Shown: positions 35,644-45,326, counted from the first letter of the stretch. The stretch is 64,000 nucleotides of DNA from Bacteroidota bacterium (GCA_036522515.1 DATDFQ010000007.1:1-64000); one strand, 5' to 3'. Numbers and translations are program-made. Notes: generated by a model from the sequence alone, not told the origin.

Positions 35644-36081
35644 AATCGACCAGGCGGCGAAACTCCGCCGGTACCAATTCCCGCCCTTGCGCTGTAATCC
35701 CCCCTTACCCGATTTTCCCGTTCTAGCTCGCGCATTCCTGCGTAGTTACTCAATTCTTACCCAGCTTCCACCCGAATCTCTTCCCCTCCAACTTTCAAAA
35801 TTGCCGATTCTGTTAAGGATAAGCCTTTTTTTGATAGGAGAAATATAATGTGTTAAAAAGCACTTTCTCTCTTGACAATACGACCCGAATTGTTTACTAT
35901 TGCACTCGCAAAAAATTTAAGATATTGCGAGCAGATAGACGGTTCTGGGTTTTTCGATCTTTTTGGCTCTATCTGGGGAGTAGGTTACTCGGCTACCGAA
36001 TGAAGGCAAATTGCAATTTTGAAAGAAATAGCTCGTTTCACCAGTTTAGGCCACTTTTCATCATATTCAGCAGAGGGGTTC
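35625..36081. other. 457-bp intergenic region with promoter and long leader
   Basis: No gene supported. After the stop-codon palindrome there is a pyrimidine-rich stretch (about 35690-35800) without structure, then an AT-rich segment with the promoter at 35872-35900. A leader of about 175 nt follows, ending with GAGGGG before ATG 36082. The last 65 nt of this leader align with the leader of the paralogue at 40041. Confidence 0.6.
35872..35900 (+). promoter_or_regulatory. strong promoter of the 7-repeat surface protein gene
   Basis: Perfect -35 TTGACA (35872-35877), 17-bp spacer, -10 TACTAT (35895-35900), followed by TGCAC, as in the paralogue's promoter at 39904-39932. Confidence 0.65.
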
Positions 36082-39000
36082 ATGCATAAAAGCTTACAGA
36101 GGGTTCTTGTCGCTTCAGCACTCCTTTTCACGTTCGTCGCCGGCTTGTCGGCAGGACAAAGACACTGGGTAGGTTCCGGCTCGGGAAACGGCCGGTTCTG
36201 GGATCGGGCGGCCAACTGGAGTTTGACACAGGGTGGAGCCGGAGGCGCGGGAGTGCCGACGGCCGCGGACGACGCCTTTAACGACGGCGGCGGCGCACTT
36301 CAGGTGAACACGAACGCGGTCTGCTTATCGTTTACGCAGTCGAGCGCTCTGGGCACAAAAGACTTTATCAATAATGCGACGCTCACCGTCGGAGCCGGTG
36401 GACTGGCCCTTCTCGGCGGCCAGCTCGGAAGCACCACATCGGGCAATGTCGTCACTGTTGCCGGTAACTGGACCGAGAACGGCGGTACGTTCTCTCCGGG
36501 GACCATGCTGGTGGTGCTGAACGGCACGACGGCACAGACCGTCACCACGAGCTCATCCTTCGGCGCCCTTACGGTCAATAGTTCGGGCGGCGTAACTCTC
36601 GCCTCCAATCTTACGGTCACCGGTGCGCTTACGCTGACCTCCGGCGTGGTCTCGACGGGAGCGTCAAGCCTGATCCTTGCCTCGACGGGCACTCTTACCC
36701 GGACGGGCGGATGGGTCAGCGGTAACTTCCAGATGCCGGTCGGAACCGGCGCGACTTCTGTGACGTTTCACGTCGGCGACGCGTCAAATTATTCGCCTGT
36801 CGTGGTCGCCTTCGGAAACGTGACGACAGCCGGCAGTCTCACCGGAAAAGCGACGGCCGGAGATCATCCGAACCTCGGCACCTCCGCGATCGACGGATCG
36901 AAGAGCGTGAACCGGTACTATACCCTTGCGAACAGCGGTGTCGTGTTTACGAATTACAACGCGACGTTTAACTTTGTCGCCGGCGACCTCGACGGCGGCG
37001 CGAACACGGCCAACTTTATCGTCGGCAAGTACAATTCGCCGAACTGGACTCTGCCCACGGTCGGGACGAAGACGGCCACAAGCACGCAGGTGACGGGTTT
37101 GACGACGTTCAGTGACTTTGCGATCGGCGATATCAGTACGCCCACCATCAACGCCAGCGCGGGCCCGAACGGATCGATCACCCCGTCGGGTGCCGTTTCG
37201 GTGACCTATGGCCAAAGCCAGTCTTTCACGATTTCGCCAAACGCAAACTACTATGTCTCGGACGTCGTGGTGGACGGGGTCTCCCAGGGGGGTGTGACGA
37301 GCTACAATTTCCCGAGCGTCACCGCAAACCACACCATCGCCGCGAGCTTTTTGGCGGACACCGTCACGGTAAACGCGTTGGCCGGAGTGAACGGCTCGAT
37401 TTCGCCCTCCGATGCGGTCAGGCTGGCATCCCACTCGAACCAGTCCTTTACGATCACCCCGGACGCACATTTCCATGTCCTGGACGTCCTGGTGGACGGG
37501 GTATCGGTGGGAGCCGTAACGAATTACAGCTTTACGGACTTGATTGTGGATCACACGATTGTGGTCTCGTTTCAGATTGATACCGACACGATCACGGCCT
37601 CGGCGGGAGCCAACGGATCGATCTCCCCGTCGGGAACTGTGGTCGTGGATTACGGGTCGGATAACACGTTCACGCTGACCCCGTCGGCCGGCTATCATGT
37701 CGCGGACGTGCTTGTCGACGGCGTTTCAGTCGGCGCCGTTCCGGAGTATACGTTCACAGGGGTGGCCGCGAATCATACGATCAGCGCGAGCTTCGCGATC
37801 ACGACGTACAACGTCGTGGCGGGTGCGAATGCGCACGGGTCGATCTCTCCCTCGGGAACGGTCCCGGTGGATTCGGGCGCAAACCAGTCGTTTACGATTA
37901 CACCGGACCTGGGATATTTCATCTCCGATGTGCACGTGGATTCTGTGTCGGTGGGCCCGGTGCCCGGATACACGTTCACAAACGTCACGGCGAATCACAC
38001 GATCGAAGTGAGTTTCGCGATCCAGACCTTCGCGGTAAAGGGGATCGCCGATGCGAACGGTTCCATCTCACCGTCCGGGTTGGTTCTCGTGGACTATGGG
38101 TCTGATCAGACGTTCACATTTACCCCCGACGCAGGGTATCTGGTTTCCGACGTCCATGTCGACAGCGTTTCCGTGGGCCCCGTTTCGAACTACACGTTTA
38201 CAAGCGTGACGGCACCCCATGTCATTGAAGTGTCCTTCGTGTCCCAGACCTTTACGGTGAACGCAAGTGCGGGCGCCAACGGATCGATCTCTCCCTCGGG
38301 TGCGGTCTCGGTCAATTACGGCGCGAGTCAGAGCTTTACGATCACGCCGGATGCCGGATACCTTGTTGCCGACGTCCATGTCGATAGCGTCTCGGTAGGC
38401 GCGGTCCCGAACTACACCTTTACGAATGTCACTGCGAACCACACGATCGAGGCGAGCTTCGCCCTCCAGGCCTTCACGGTCTTCGCGAGCGCTGGCCCGC
38501 ACGGAACGATCGCTCCCTCGGGAGCCGTCCCGGCCTCGTCCGGCGGGACTCTCGTGTTCAACATAACTCCCGATTCGGCTTACTTCGTGGCTGATGTCCA
38601 CGTCGACAGCGTGTCGGTGGGTGCCTTGAGCAAATATACGTTCACCAACATCCTTGGGGACCACACGATCGAGGCGTTCTTCGATACCCATCCCCTGCCG
38701 CAGTTGAAGACTGTGTCACCGCTGGCGGCGTTCAGGGGCCAGACGCTGGATCTGGTGCTGACAGGTTTGAACTTTGTGAACGGCGTCAGCACGCTGAACG
38801 GGGGAGCGGGGATCACGGTCAATTCGTTTGCCGTCCATACTTCCGACACCATTCTGGCGAATGTCAGCGTGGGCGCGGGTAGCGCTCTCGGGAGCACGTC
38901 GTTTTCGGTGACGAACAGCGCTCCTGGCGGCGGGACGTCGGGGCCGGTGGGGTTTACCGTCCTCAATCACGCGCCGGCAGCATTCGGTTTGACGGGACCG

Positions 39001-39600
39001 CTCAACAGCGACACCATTAAACTGAAGTCTCCGGGAGTTCCAATCGAGTTCAGCTGGCATCCTTCGACCGATCTCGACGCAGGGGATACGCTGAAATACT
39101 TCGTCATCGTCCAGTCTCCGTCGCCCATCCTGGTCGGGGTGACGACCGATTCGTCGTTCTCGTCTTCGGACCTGATGAGCCTTCTCGTCCCGCAGACGGC
39201 GTATACCTGGAACGTGCTCGTAACGGACGGATCTGATTCGGTTCTGTCGACCGAGACCTTCACGTTCACGACGTCTGATTCGGTGACAGCGGTGACGGAA
39301 AAGGGGAAACTCGTACCGAAGGAATATGCCCTGCATCAGAACTATCCGAACCCGTTCAATCCGAGCACGACGGTCGAGTTCGACCTGCCGCACCAGTCGG
39401 TGGTGACCCTGGCTGTGTATAACCTGCTCGGCCAGAGGGTGGCCACCCTGATCGACCACCGGTCGATGGATATCGGGTATCTCTCGGTGAAATGGGATGC
39501 GTCGAGCGTTCCGTCAGGAGTGTATCTCTACCGGATGTCTGCGGACGGAGCGGACGGCAAGAGCTTTGTGCGGGTCAAGAAAATGATGCTCATGCGGTAG
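36082..39600 (+). CDS. T9SS-sorted surface protein with seven InlB-B-type repeats
   Basis: 1172 residues from ATG 36082 (GAGGGG nine bases upstream; the open frame extends to 36019 without a ribosome-binding site). Signal peptide 1-24 (ending FVAGLSAG). An N-terminal beta-strand-repeat domain follows (HWVGSGSGNGRFWDRAANW; VTVAGNWTENGGTFSPGT) to about residue 350. Then come seven tandem 74-residue InlB-B/'divergent' repeats with the pattern 'ASAGANGSISPSG..V.YG..Q.FTITPD.GY...DV.VD.VSVG....YTFTNV..NHTI..SF'. An IPT/TIG-like domain (KTVSPLAAFRGQTLDLVLTG), a fibronectin III-like domain and the T9SS sorting domain (LHQNYPNPFNPSTTVEFDLP) end the protein. Likely an adhesin or surface-layer protein; no enzyme motif seen. 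Tandem paralogue of the 40041 gene. Confidence 0.85.
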   Translation: MHKSLQRVLVASALLFTFVAGLSAGQRHWVGSGSGNGRFWDRAANWSLTQGGAGGAGVPTAADDAFNDGGGALQVNTNAVCLSFTQSSALGTKDFINNATLTVGAGGLALLGGQLGSTTSGNVVTVAGNWTENGGTFSPGTMLVVLNGTTAQTVTTSSSFGALTVNSSGGVTLASNLTVTGALTLTSGVVSTGASSLILASTGTLTRTGGWVSGNFQMPVGTGATSVTFHVGDASNYSPVVVAFGNVTTAGSLTGKATAGDHPNLGTSAIDGSKSVNRYYTLANSGVVFTNYNATFNFVAGDLDGGANTANFIVGKYNSPNWTLPTVGTKTATSTQVTGLTTFSDFAIGDISTPTINASAGPNGSITPSGAVSVTYGQSQSFTISPNANYYVSDVVVDGVSQGGVTSYNFPSVTANHTIAASFLADTVTVNALAGVNGSISPSDAVRLASHSNQSFTITPDAHFHVLDVLVDGVSVGAVTNYSFTDLIVDHTIVVSFQIDTDTITASAGANGSISPSGTVVVDYGSDNTFTLTPSAGYHVADVLVDGVSVGAVPEYTFTGVAANHTISASFAITTYNVVAGANAHGSISPSGTVPVDSGANQSFTITPDLGYFISDVHVDSVSVGPVPGYTFTNVTANHTIEVSFAIQTFAVKGIADANGSISPSGLVLVDYGSDQTFTFTPDAGYLVSDVHVDSVSVGPVSNYTFTSVTAPHVIEVSFVSQTFTVNASAGANGSISPSGAVSVNYGASQSFTITPDAGYLVADVHVDSVSVGAVPNYTFTNVTANHTIEASFALQAFTVFASAGPHGTIAPSGAVPASSGGTLVFNITPDSAYFVADVHVDSVSVGALSKYTFTNILGDHTIEAFFDTHPLPQLKTVSPLAAFRGQTLDLVLTGLNFVNGVSTLNGGAGITVNSFAVHTSDTILANVSVGAGSALGSTSFSVTNSAPGGGTSGPVGFTVLNHAPAAFGLTGPLNSDTIKLKSPGVPIEFSWHPSTDLDAGDTLKYFVIVQSPSPILVGVTTDSSFSSSDLMSLLVPQTAYTWNVLVTDGSDSVLSTETFTFTTSDSVTAVTEKGKLVPKEYALHQNYPNPFNPSTTVEFDLPHQSVVTLAVYNLLGQRVATLIDHRSMDIGYLSVKWDASSVPSGVYLYRMSADGADGKSFVRVKKMMLMR
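37144..38690 (+). repeat. seven tandem 222-bp coding repeats
   Basis: Units start near 37144, 37368, 37590, 37812, 38034, 38259 and 38477; spacing is 218-225 bp, in frame. Each encodes one InlB-B-type module. DNA identity between neighbouring units is clear but far from complete. Confidence 0.85.
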
Positions 39601-39704
39601 CTGCAAGCTTCAGCTTCCGGATTGGTGGACGCAGCCTGAGGCTGCGGCCAACGAATCCTCGAGGGCAGCGGTGGGTGTAGGCTTCAGCTTGCGGGGGTGA
39701 CTTG

Positions 39705-39746
39705 CAACGAAGAGCCGGTTCCGAGGCAACGGAACCGGCTTCGTTG
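39705..39746 (+). terminator. terminator-like hairpin after the 7-repeat gene
   Basis: CAACGAAGAGCCGGTTCCG (39705-39723) pairs with CGGAACCGGCTTCGTTG (39730-39746). There is no T-run after it, unlike the homologous hairpin at 45155-45188, so intrinsic termination is less certain. Confidence 0.5.
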
Positions 39747-39903
39747 CTCCCAGGCCCACCGGATGCCATCACCGGCCCGGTTAGGCCTCCGGGAGGGCCT
39801 CCGGCGCTCGGATCCGGGACGAATGGCTCCAAACGAGCGAGAAATGAAGCCTTTTGAGGGTTGGATGGGATGTGGATAACTCTTCTTCAGAATCGGAAAT
39901 CAC

Positions 39904-39932
39904 TTGCAAGTGTCATTGGAAATAGTTAATAT
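39904..39932 (+). promoter_or_regulatory. promoter of the 14-repeat surface protein gene
   Basis: TTGCAA (39904-39909), 17-bp spacer, TAATAT (39927-39932), followed by TGCAC as in the promoter of the 36082 paralogue. Confidence 0.6.
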
Positions 39933-40040
39933 TGCACCTCAATTAATCAAGCTAACATATTGAATTATATTATGTTTAAAAAAGAAATTGTCCGGTTTAC
40001 CCATTTATTCCAACTCTCATAACATACTATAGAGGAGTTC

Positions 40041-43000
40041 ATGCATAGACGACTGCTAGAGGTTTTCTTCGTTTCGGTACTTTTCTTGACCCTTGTTGCC
40101 ACCGTATCGGCTGGACAAAGACACTGGGTCGGTTCCGGTTCCGGAAACGGCCGGTTCTGGGACAGGGCAGCCAACTGGAGTGTCACGCAGGGTGGAGCCG
40201 GGGGTGCCGGGGTACCGACGGCCGCAGACGATGCCTTTAACGACGGGGGCGGCGCGCTTCAGGTCAACACGAACGCGGTCTGCCTTTCGTTTACGCAGTC
40301 GAGTGCCCTGGGCACAAAAGACTTTATCAATAATGCGACGCTCACCGTCGGGGCGGGGGGACTGACGCTTCTCGGCGGTCAGCTCGGCAGCACCACATCG
40401 GGTAACGTCGTCACCGTTGCGGGCAACTGGACCGAAAACGGGGTCACCTTCTCTCCCGGGACCATGCTGGTTGTGTTCAATGGGACAGTCAACCAGACCG
40501 TCACTTCGAGCTCGACGTTTGGCGATCTTACGGTAAATAGTTCCGGCGGTGTAACCCTTGCCTCCAATGCGACCGTAGACGGAGTTCTCACACTCACAGC
40601 CGGCGTGGTTTCGACGGGAGCAAATTCCCTGATCGTCAGCCCGACCGGGTCGGTTGCACGTACGGGTGGCTGGGTCAACGGAAACTTCCGGTTGCCCGTG
40701 CCAACGGGGGCTACGTCTCTGACGTACCATGTCGGGGATGCCTCCAATTATTCGCCTGTTGCGCTCGCCTTCGGAAATGTGACCACAGCGGGCAGTCTTA
40801 CGGGAAAAGCAACGGCAGGAGATCATCCCAATCTGGGCACCTCGGCGATCGACGGATCGAAGAGCGTCAACCGGTACTACACGCTCGCCAATAGCGGCGT
40901 CGTTTTTACGACCTACAGCGCAACATTTAATTTTGTCGCCGGCGATGTTGACGCCGGAGCGAGTACGGCCAATTTTATTGTCGGCAAGTACAACTCGCCA
41001 AACTGGACGTTGCCCACCGTGGGGACGAAGACGGCGACGAGCACCCAGGTGACCGGATTGACGGCATTCAGCGACTTCGCGATCGGCGACATCAAGTCGC
41101 TGACCATTACCGCGTCGGCCGGTGCGAACGGGACGATCACCCCTTCGGGCGCCGTGTCCGTCGTCTTCGGCGCAAGCCAGGGCTTCTCGATTGCGGCGAA
41201 CACAAACTACTATATTTCGGATGTCGTCGTGGACGGCGTCTCGCAGGGCGGGGTCACGAGCTATAACTTCCCGAGCGTCTCCGTCAACCACACCATCTCC
41301 GCAAGCTTCCTGGCCGACAGCGTGGTGGTCGCCGCGACGGCGGGAGCGGGCGGAACGATCTCGCCCTCCGGGAACGTCAAACTGGCTTCCCACGCGAACC
41401 AGTCGTTCACGATCACCCCTGACGCCCATTATCATATCTCGGACGTCCTGGTGGACGGGGTGTCGGTCGGAGCAGTGACCAACTACAGTTTCACGAACCT
41501 GATCGTGGATCACACAATCTCCGCGTCGTTTGGCATCGATACCGACACGATCACGGCGTCGGCCGGAGCCAACGGGTCGGTCTCTCCCTCCGGCGCGACC
41601 GTCGTGAACTACGGCTCCGACACCACATTCACGTTTACGCCGGCACTCGGCTACCACGTGGCGGATGTGCTGGTCGACGGGGGCTCGATCGGGGCCGTCT
41701 CGAGCCATACGTTCACGAATGTGATCGCCAATCACACCATTTCCGCGACCTTTGCGATCGACACATTTACGATTACCGCGTCGGCCGGCGCGAACGGTTC
41801 GATCTCGCCCGCCCTGGCCGTGGTGAATTACGGATCCGACACCACCTTTACGATCACTCCGGACGCGCACTACCATGTGGCGGATGTGCTCGTTGACGGC
41901 AGCTCGATCGGCGCCGTCTCAAGCCATTCGTTTACGGGCGTCACCGCGAATCACACCATCTCGGCGACGTTTGCGATCGACACCGACACGATCACCGCCA
42001 CGGCGGGAGCAAACGGATCGATCAGTCCGTCGGGCGCGACAATTGTGAATTATGGCGCTGATACGACCTTTACAATCACCCCCGCGCTCGGATATCACAC
42101 GCTGGACGTCCTCGTCGACGGTGTGACGGTCGGGGTGGTTCCGACCTACACCTTCACCGGGGTCGTCGCGAATCATACGATCAGCGCGAGTTTTGCCATC
42201 AATACGTACAGCCTGGTATCGACGGCCGGCGCCCACGGGACCATTTCTCCCTCGGGGAAAGTGACCGTGAACTACGGGGATAACCAGCCCTACACGCTCA
42301 CGCCGGATACCGGTTATCACGTCGCCGAAATCCTTGTGGACGGCGTTTCCGCCGGAGCGGCCACGAGCTTTACTCTCACGAACGTCACCGCGAATCATAC
42401 GGTCGATGCGAGTTTCGCGATCGACACGCTGACCATCACCGCGACAGCCGGCGCTCATGGAACGATCACTCCCTCGGGCGCGGTCCTGGTGACGTACGGC
42501 GGAAGCCAGTCCTTCACCGTGACTCCGGACGCGGGTTATCATGTGGCCGACGTCCTGGTGGACGGTGGATCGGTGGGACCCGCGGGGAGCTACGACTTTA
42601 ACGGCGTGACGGCGAACCGGACGATTGACGCGTCGTTTGCAATCAACCAGTTCAGCGTCGTCGCGCTCGCCGACAGCCACGGCGCGATCTCGCCTTCGGG
42701 GAAAGTCTTCGTGGATTCGGGGGCGAGTCAGCCCTTTACGATTACCCCCGACGTGGGATACTATATCACGGATGTCCATGTCGATACGGTCTCGGTGGGC
42801 GCGGTGCCGGTGTACAAGCTGGCCAACGTCGTCGCGAACCATACGATCCAGGCAAGTTTCGCGATCCAGACGTTTGCCTTGAAGGCGATCGCCGGCGCGC
42901 ACGGCACGATCTCGCCGCCGGGCACGTCCATCGTAAACTATGGATCGGACAACACGTTCACCATCACGCCCGATACCGGTTATGCGGTCGGTGACGTTCG

Positions 43001-45110
43001 TGTCGACAGCGTGTCGGTGGGCGCGGTTCCAACCTATACATTCACCGGCGTGACGGCGCCGCACGTCATCGAAGCCACATTTGTCCTGCAGGCATTCACT
43101 CTGAACGCGGTTGCGGGATCTCACGGTTCGATCTCTCCCTCGGGCTCCGTCCCGGTCGGCTTCGGGGCCGATCAGAGCTTCACGATCACGCCCGACACGG
43201 GATACCTGATTGCCGATGTTCATGTCGACAGCGTCTCGGTGGGTGCCGTTCCGAAGTACACGTTTACGCACATCACCGCGAATCACACGATCGAGGCCAG
43301 CTTCGTCATTCAGACGTTCGTCATTACCGCGACCGCAGGCCCGAACGGGAGCGTCTCCCCGTCGGGCGGTGTCGTCGTAGAATACGGGGCGGATACGAGT
43401 ATCACGATTTCGCCGGATGCGCACTACCATGTCGATAGCGTGGTGGTGGACGGGGTGTCCATCGGAGCGGTCGCCAAGTATACGTTCGCCCATGTGACCG
43501 GCGGCCATACGCTGAATGCCACCTTTGCGATCGACCAGATTGCGATTACTGCGACATCCGGCGGCAACGGAACGGTGTCTCCTTCGGGCGTCGTCCTGGT
43601 GAACTACGGGTCCGATCAGACCTTTACGATCACGCCCGATATCGGATACTTCATCTCCGACGTTCACGTCGACAGCGTCTCGGTCGGCGCGGTGCCGAAG
43701 TACACCTTTACGAACGTGACGGCGGCCCACGTCATTGAGGCGACCTTCGCCATCCAGACCTTTACCGTGAACGCCGGCGCGGGGGCCAACGGATCGATTT
43801 CGCCCTCAGGGGCGGTATCGGTCAACTATGGCGGCAGCCAGAGCTTCACGATCACCCCGGACACCGGGTACTTCATCACCGACGTCCAGGTCGACAGCGT
43901 CTCAGTCGGCGCGGTGCCGAAGTACACCTTCACAAACGTCACAGCGAACCACACGATCGAGGCGAGCTTCGCGCTCCATTCATTCACCGTCTTTGCGAGC
44001 GCGGGCCCCCACGGATCGATCGCTCCCTCGGGTGCGGTGCCGGCTTCGTTCGGAGGGACGCTCGTCTTCAACATCACGCCCGATTCGGCCTACTTCGTTT
44101 CCGACGTCCATGTCGACAGCGTATCGGTGGGGGCGGTGAGCAAGTACACGTTCACCAATATCGCTGCCGACCACACGATCGAGGCGTTCTTCGATACGCA
44201 CCCGCTGCCGATACTCACGACCATGACGCCCCAGAATGTGTACAGGGGTGAGACTGTGAATCTGGTCCTGACAGGTGCGAATTACCAGAGCGGAGTCAGC
44301 ACTCTGAACGTCGGTTCGGGGATAACGCTCAATTCCTTCAGCGTGTTCACATCTGATACGATCTTCGCGAATATAACAGTTGGAGCGGCGACAGCGCCCG
44401 GAACCCGGCCGTTCTCGGTGACGAACAGCCCGCCGGGTGGCGGTACTTCCAGTCCCATTTTGCTCTTTATTCACAATCACGCGCCGAGCGATTTTAGCCT
44501 GGCCGAGCCGCTCAATGGCGACACCATTAAGTTAAAGTCTCCTGCGGTGCCGATCGAATTCAAGTGGCATCCGTCAAGTGATCCGGATGTGCCGGACACG
44601 CTGAGGTACAACGTGTGGCTGGTGACGCCGGTCGGAGATTCGATCGGGGTGACAACGGATACCTCGCTGTCGAGTGCGGATCTGATGAGTCAGCTGGCGC
44701 CTCACACCGTCTACACCTGGAGGGTGTACGTAACGGACGGATTTGATACGGTGTTGTCGTCCGAAACGTTCACGTTCACGACCTCCGATTCGGTGACGGC
44801 CGTTGCGGAGCAGGGGAAACGCGTCCCGAAGGAGTTTGCCCTGCACCAGAACTATCCGAATCCGTTCAATCCGAGCACGACGGTCGAGTTCGACCTGCCG
44901 CACCGATCGGTCGTCACGCTGGCTGTGTATAACCTGCTCGGCCAGATGGTCGCCACGCTCGTCGATCACCGGTCGATGGATATCGGATATCTGTCGGTGA
45001 AATGGGACGCGTCGAGCATCCCGTCAGGGGTGTACCTCTACCGGATGTCGGCGGAGGGAGCGGACGGGAAGAGCTTCGTGCAGGTGAAGAAGATGATGCT
45101 GATGCGGTAG
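40041..45110 (+). CDS. T9SS-sorted surface protein with fourteen InlB-B-type repeats
   Basis: 1689 residues from ATG 40041, preceded by GAGGAG. Same architecture as the gene at 36082: signal peptide (1-25, ending TVSAG), an N-terminal beta-strand-repeat domain nearly identical for about 350 residues, InlB-B-type repeats, an IPT/TIG-like domain (TTMTPQNVYRGETVNLVLTG), a fibronectin III-like domain (IEFKWHPSSDPDVPDTLRYN) and a T9SS sorting domain (LHQNYPNPFNPSTTVEFDLP to KKMMLMR). It has fourteen repeats, exactly twice the seven of its neighbour. The first three and last two resemble the corresponding units of the paralogue, so the expansion is in the middle. Likely a long surface stalk or adhesin; ligand unknown. 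Confidence 0.85.
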   Translation: MHRRLLEVFFVSVLFLTLVATVSAGQRHWVGSGSGNGRFWDRAANWSVTQGGAGGAGVPTAADDAFNDGGGALQVNTNAVCLSFTQSSALGTKDFINNATLTVGAGGLTLLGGQLGSTTSGNVVTVAGNWTENGVTFSPGTMLVVFNGTVNQTVTSSSTFGDLTVNSSGGVTLASNATVDGVLTLTAGVVSTGANSLIVSPTGSVARTGGWVNGNFRLPVPTGATSLTYHVGDASNYSPVALAFGNVTTAGSLTGKATAGDHPNLGTSAIDGSKSVNRYYTLANSGVVFTTYSATFNFVAGDVDAGASTANFIVGKYNSPNWTLPTVGTKTATSTQVTGLTAFSDFAIGDIKSLTITASAGANGTITPSGAVSVVFGASQGFSIAANTNYYISDVVVDGVSQGGVTSYNFPSVSVNHTISASFLADSVVVAATAGAGGTISPSGNVKLASHANQSFTITPDAHYHISDVLVDGVSVGAVTNYSFTNLIVDHTISASFGIDTDTITASAGANGSVSPSGATVVNYGSDTTFTFTPALGYHVADVLVDGGSIGAVSSHTFTNVIANHTISATFAIDTFTITASAGANGSISPALAVVNYGSDTTFTITPDAHYHVADVLVDGSSIGAVSSHSFTGVTANHTISATFAIDTDTITATAGANGSISPSGATIVNYGADTTFTITPALGYHTLDVLVDGVTVGVVPTYTFTGVVANHTISASFAINTYSLVSTAGAHGTISPSGKVTVNYGDNQPYTLTPDTGYHVAEILVDGVSAGAATSFTLTNVTANHTVDASFAIDTLTITATAGAHGTITPSGAVLVTYGGSQSFTVTPDAGYHVADVLVDGGSVGPAGSYDFNGVTANRTIDASFAINQFSVVALADSHGAISPSGKVFVDSGASQPFTITPDVGYYITDVHVDTVSVGAVPVYKLANVVANHTIQASFAIQTFALKAIAGAHGTISPPGTSIVNYGSDNTFTITPDTGYAVGDVRVDSVSVGAVPTYTFTGVTAPHVIEATFVLQAFTLNAVAGSHGSISPSGSVPVGFGADQSFTITPDTGYLIADVHVDSVSVGAVPKYTFTHITANHTIEASFVIQTFVITATAGPNGSVSPSGGVVVEYGADTSITISPDAHYHVDSVVVDGVSIGAVAKYTFAHVTGGHTLNATFAIDQIAITATSGGNGTVSPSGVVLVNYGSDQTFTITPDIGYFISDVHVDSVSVGAVPKYTFTNVTAAHVIEATFAIQTFTVNAGAGANGSISPSGAVSVNYGGSQSFTITPDTGYFITDVQVDSVSVGAVPKYTFTNVTANHTIEASFALHSFTVFASAGPHGSIAPSGAVPASFGGTLVFNITPDSAYFVSDVHVDSVSVGAVSKYTFTNIAADHTIEAFFDTHPLPILTTMTPQNVYRGETVNLVLTGANYQSGVSTLNVGSGITLNSFSVFTSDTIFANITVGAATAPGTRPFSVTNSPPGGGTSSPILLFIHNHAPSDFSLAEPLNGDTIKLKSPAVPIEFKWHPSSDPDVPDTLRYNVWLVTPVGDSIGVTTDTSLSSADLMSQLAPHTVYTWRVYVTDGFDTVLSSETFTFTTSDSVTAVAEQGKRVPKEFALHQNYPNPFNPSTTVEFDLPHRSVVTLAVYNLLGQMVATLVDHRSMDIGYLSVKWDASSIPSGVYLYRMSAEGADGKSFVQVKKMMLMR
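41103..44200 (+). repeat. fourteen tandem 222-bp coding repeats
   Basis: Fourteen in-frame units of about 222 bp, each starting with codons for (I/V)(T/N)A(S/T)AGANG-like residues. One unit (start near 41768) has SPALAVVNYG in place of SPSGAVxVNYG, a one-residue deletion. Confidence 0.85.
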
Positions 45111-45116
45111 GGGTAG

Positions 45117-45135
45117 GCGCAAGCTTTAGCTTGCG
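45117..45135 (+). repeat. GTAGCCGC-family palindrome after the 14-repeat gene
   Basis: GCGCAAGCTTTAGCTTGCG, preceded by TAGGGGTAG; inverted halves CGCAAGC/GCTTGCG. It begins seven bases after the stop codon at 45108-45110. Confidence 0.7.
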
Positions 45136-45154
45136 TGTATAATCAGTAACGAAG

Positions 45155-45188
45155 AGCCGGTTCCGAAACAGCGGGACCGGCTTTTTTT
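45155..45188 (+). terminator. rho-independent terminator of the 14-repeat gene
   Basis: Stem GCCGGTTCCG (45156-45165) with CGGGACCGGC (45172-45181), loop AAACAG, followed directly by TTTTTTT. The stem sequence is homologous to the hairpin after the upstream paralogue. Confidence 0.85.
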
Positions 45189-45193
45189 ATGAT

Positions 45194-45270
45194 GTCATCC
45201 TGAGGGAGCGGAGCGACCGAAGGATCTCGTTTTTCCGACCTGCAAGATCCTTCGCTTCGCTCAGGATGAC
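45194..45270. repeat. GTCATCCTGAG-family dispersed palindrome, copy 2
   Basis: 77 bp between GTCATCCTGAGG and CTCAGGATGAC, with internal GAAGGATCTCG and CAAGATCCTTCG. It lies between the terminator of the 14-repeat gene and the 3' end of argD. Confidence 0.85.
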
Positions 45271-45299
45271 AGAACAGGGAGTGGCCGGATGCGATAAGA

Positions 45300-45326
45300 C
45301 CGCAGCCTAAAGGCTGCGGCTACCCC
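45300..45326 (-). repeat. GTAGCCGC-family palindrome after argD
   Basis: On the minus strand GGGGTAGCCGCAGCCTTTAG followed by GCTGCGG, placed three bases after the argD stop codon. Hairpin halves CCGCAGCC/GGCTGCGG. Confidence 0.75.

Larger units (their letters stand above)
39601..40040. other. 440-bp intergenic region between the two repeat-protein paralogues
   Basis: No gene supported. It holds three short palindromes: GCAAGCTTCAGCTTCCGG (39603-39620, the element's TAG being the upstream stop codon), CGCAGCCTGAGGCTGCGG (39630-39647) and GGCTTCAGCTTGCGG (39680-39694). A long hairpin follows at 39705-39746, then the promoter at 39904-39932 and a 100-nt leader with GAGGAG before ATG 40041. Confidence 0.65.

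Noticed and set aside
39705..39746. Hairpin as a strong intrinsic terminator
   Set aside because: The stem is good but no T-run follows; kept as terminator-like only. The homologous hairpin at 45155 does have the T-run.
40056..43730. Long minus-strand open frames (606 and 603 codons) opposite the 14-repeat gene
   Set aside because: They are rich in Arg, His and Gly with no recognisable domain, mirror the plus-strand repeats, and lie over a gene with signal peptide, domains and terminator. They result from codon bias in GC-rich DNA.
36082..45110. Tandem 222-bp repeats as a possible CRISPR or satellite array
   Set aside because: The units are in frame, protein-coding, contiguous without spacers, and match a known protein repeat type.
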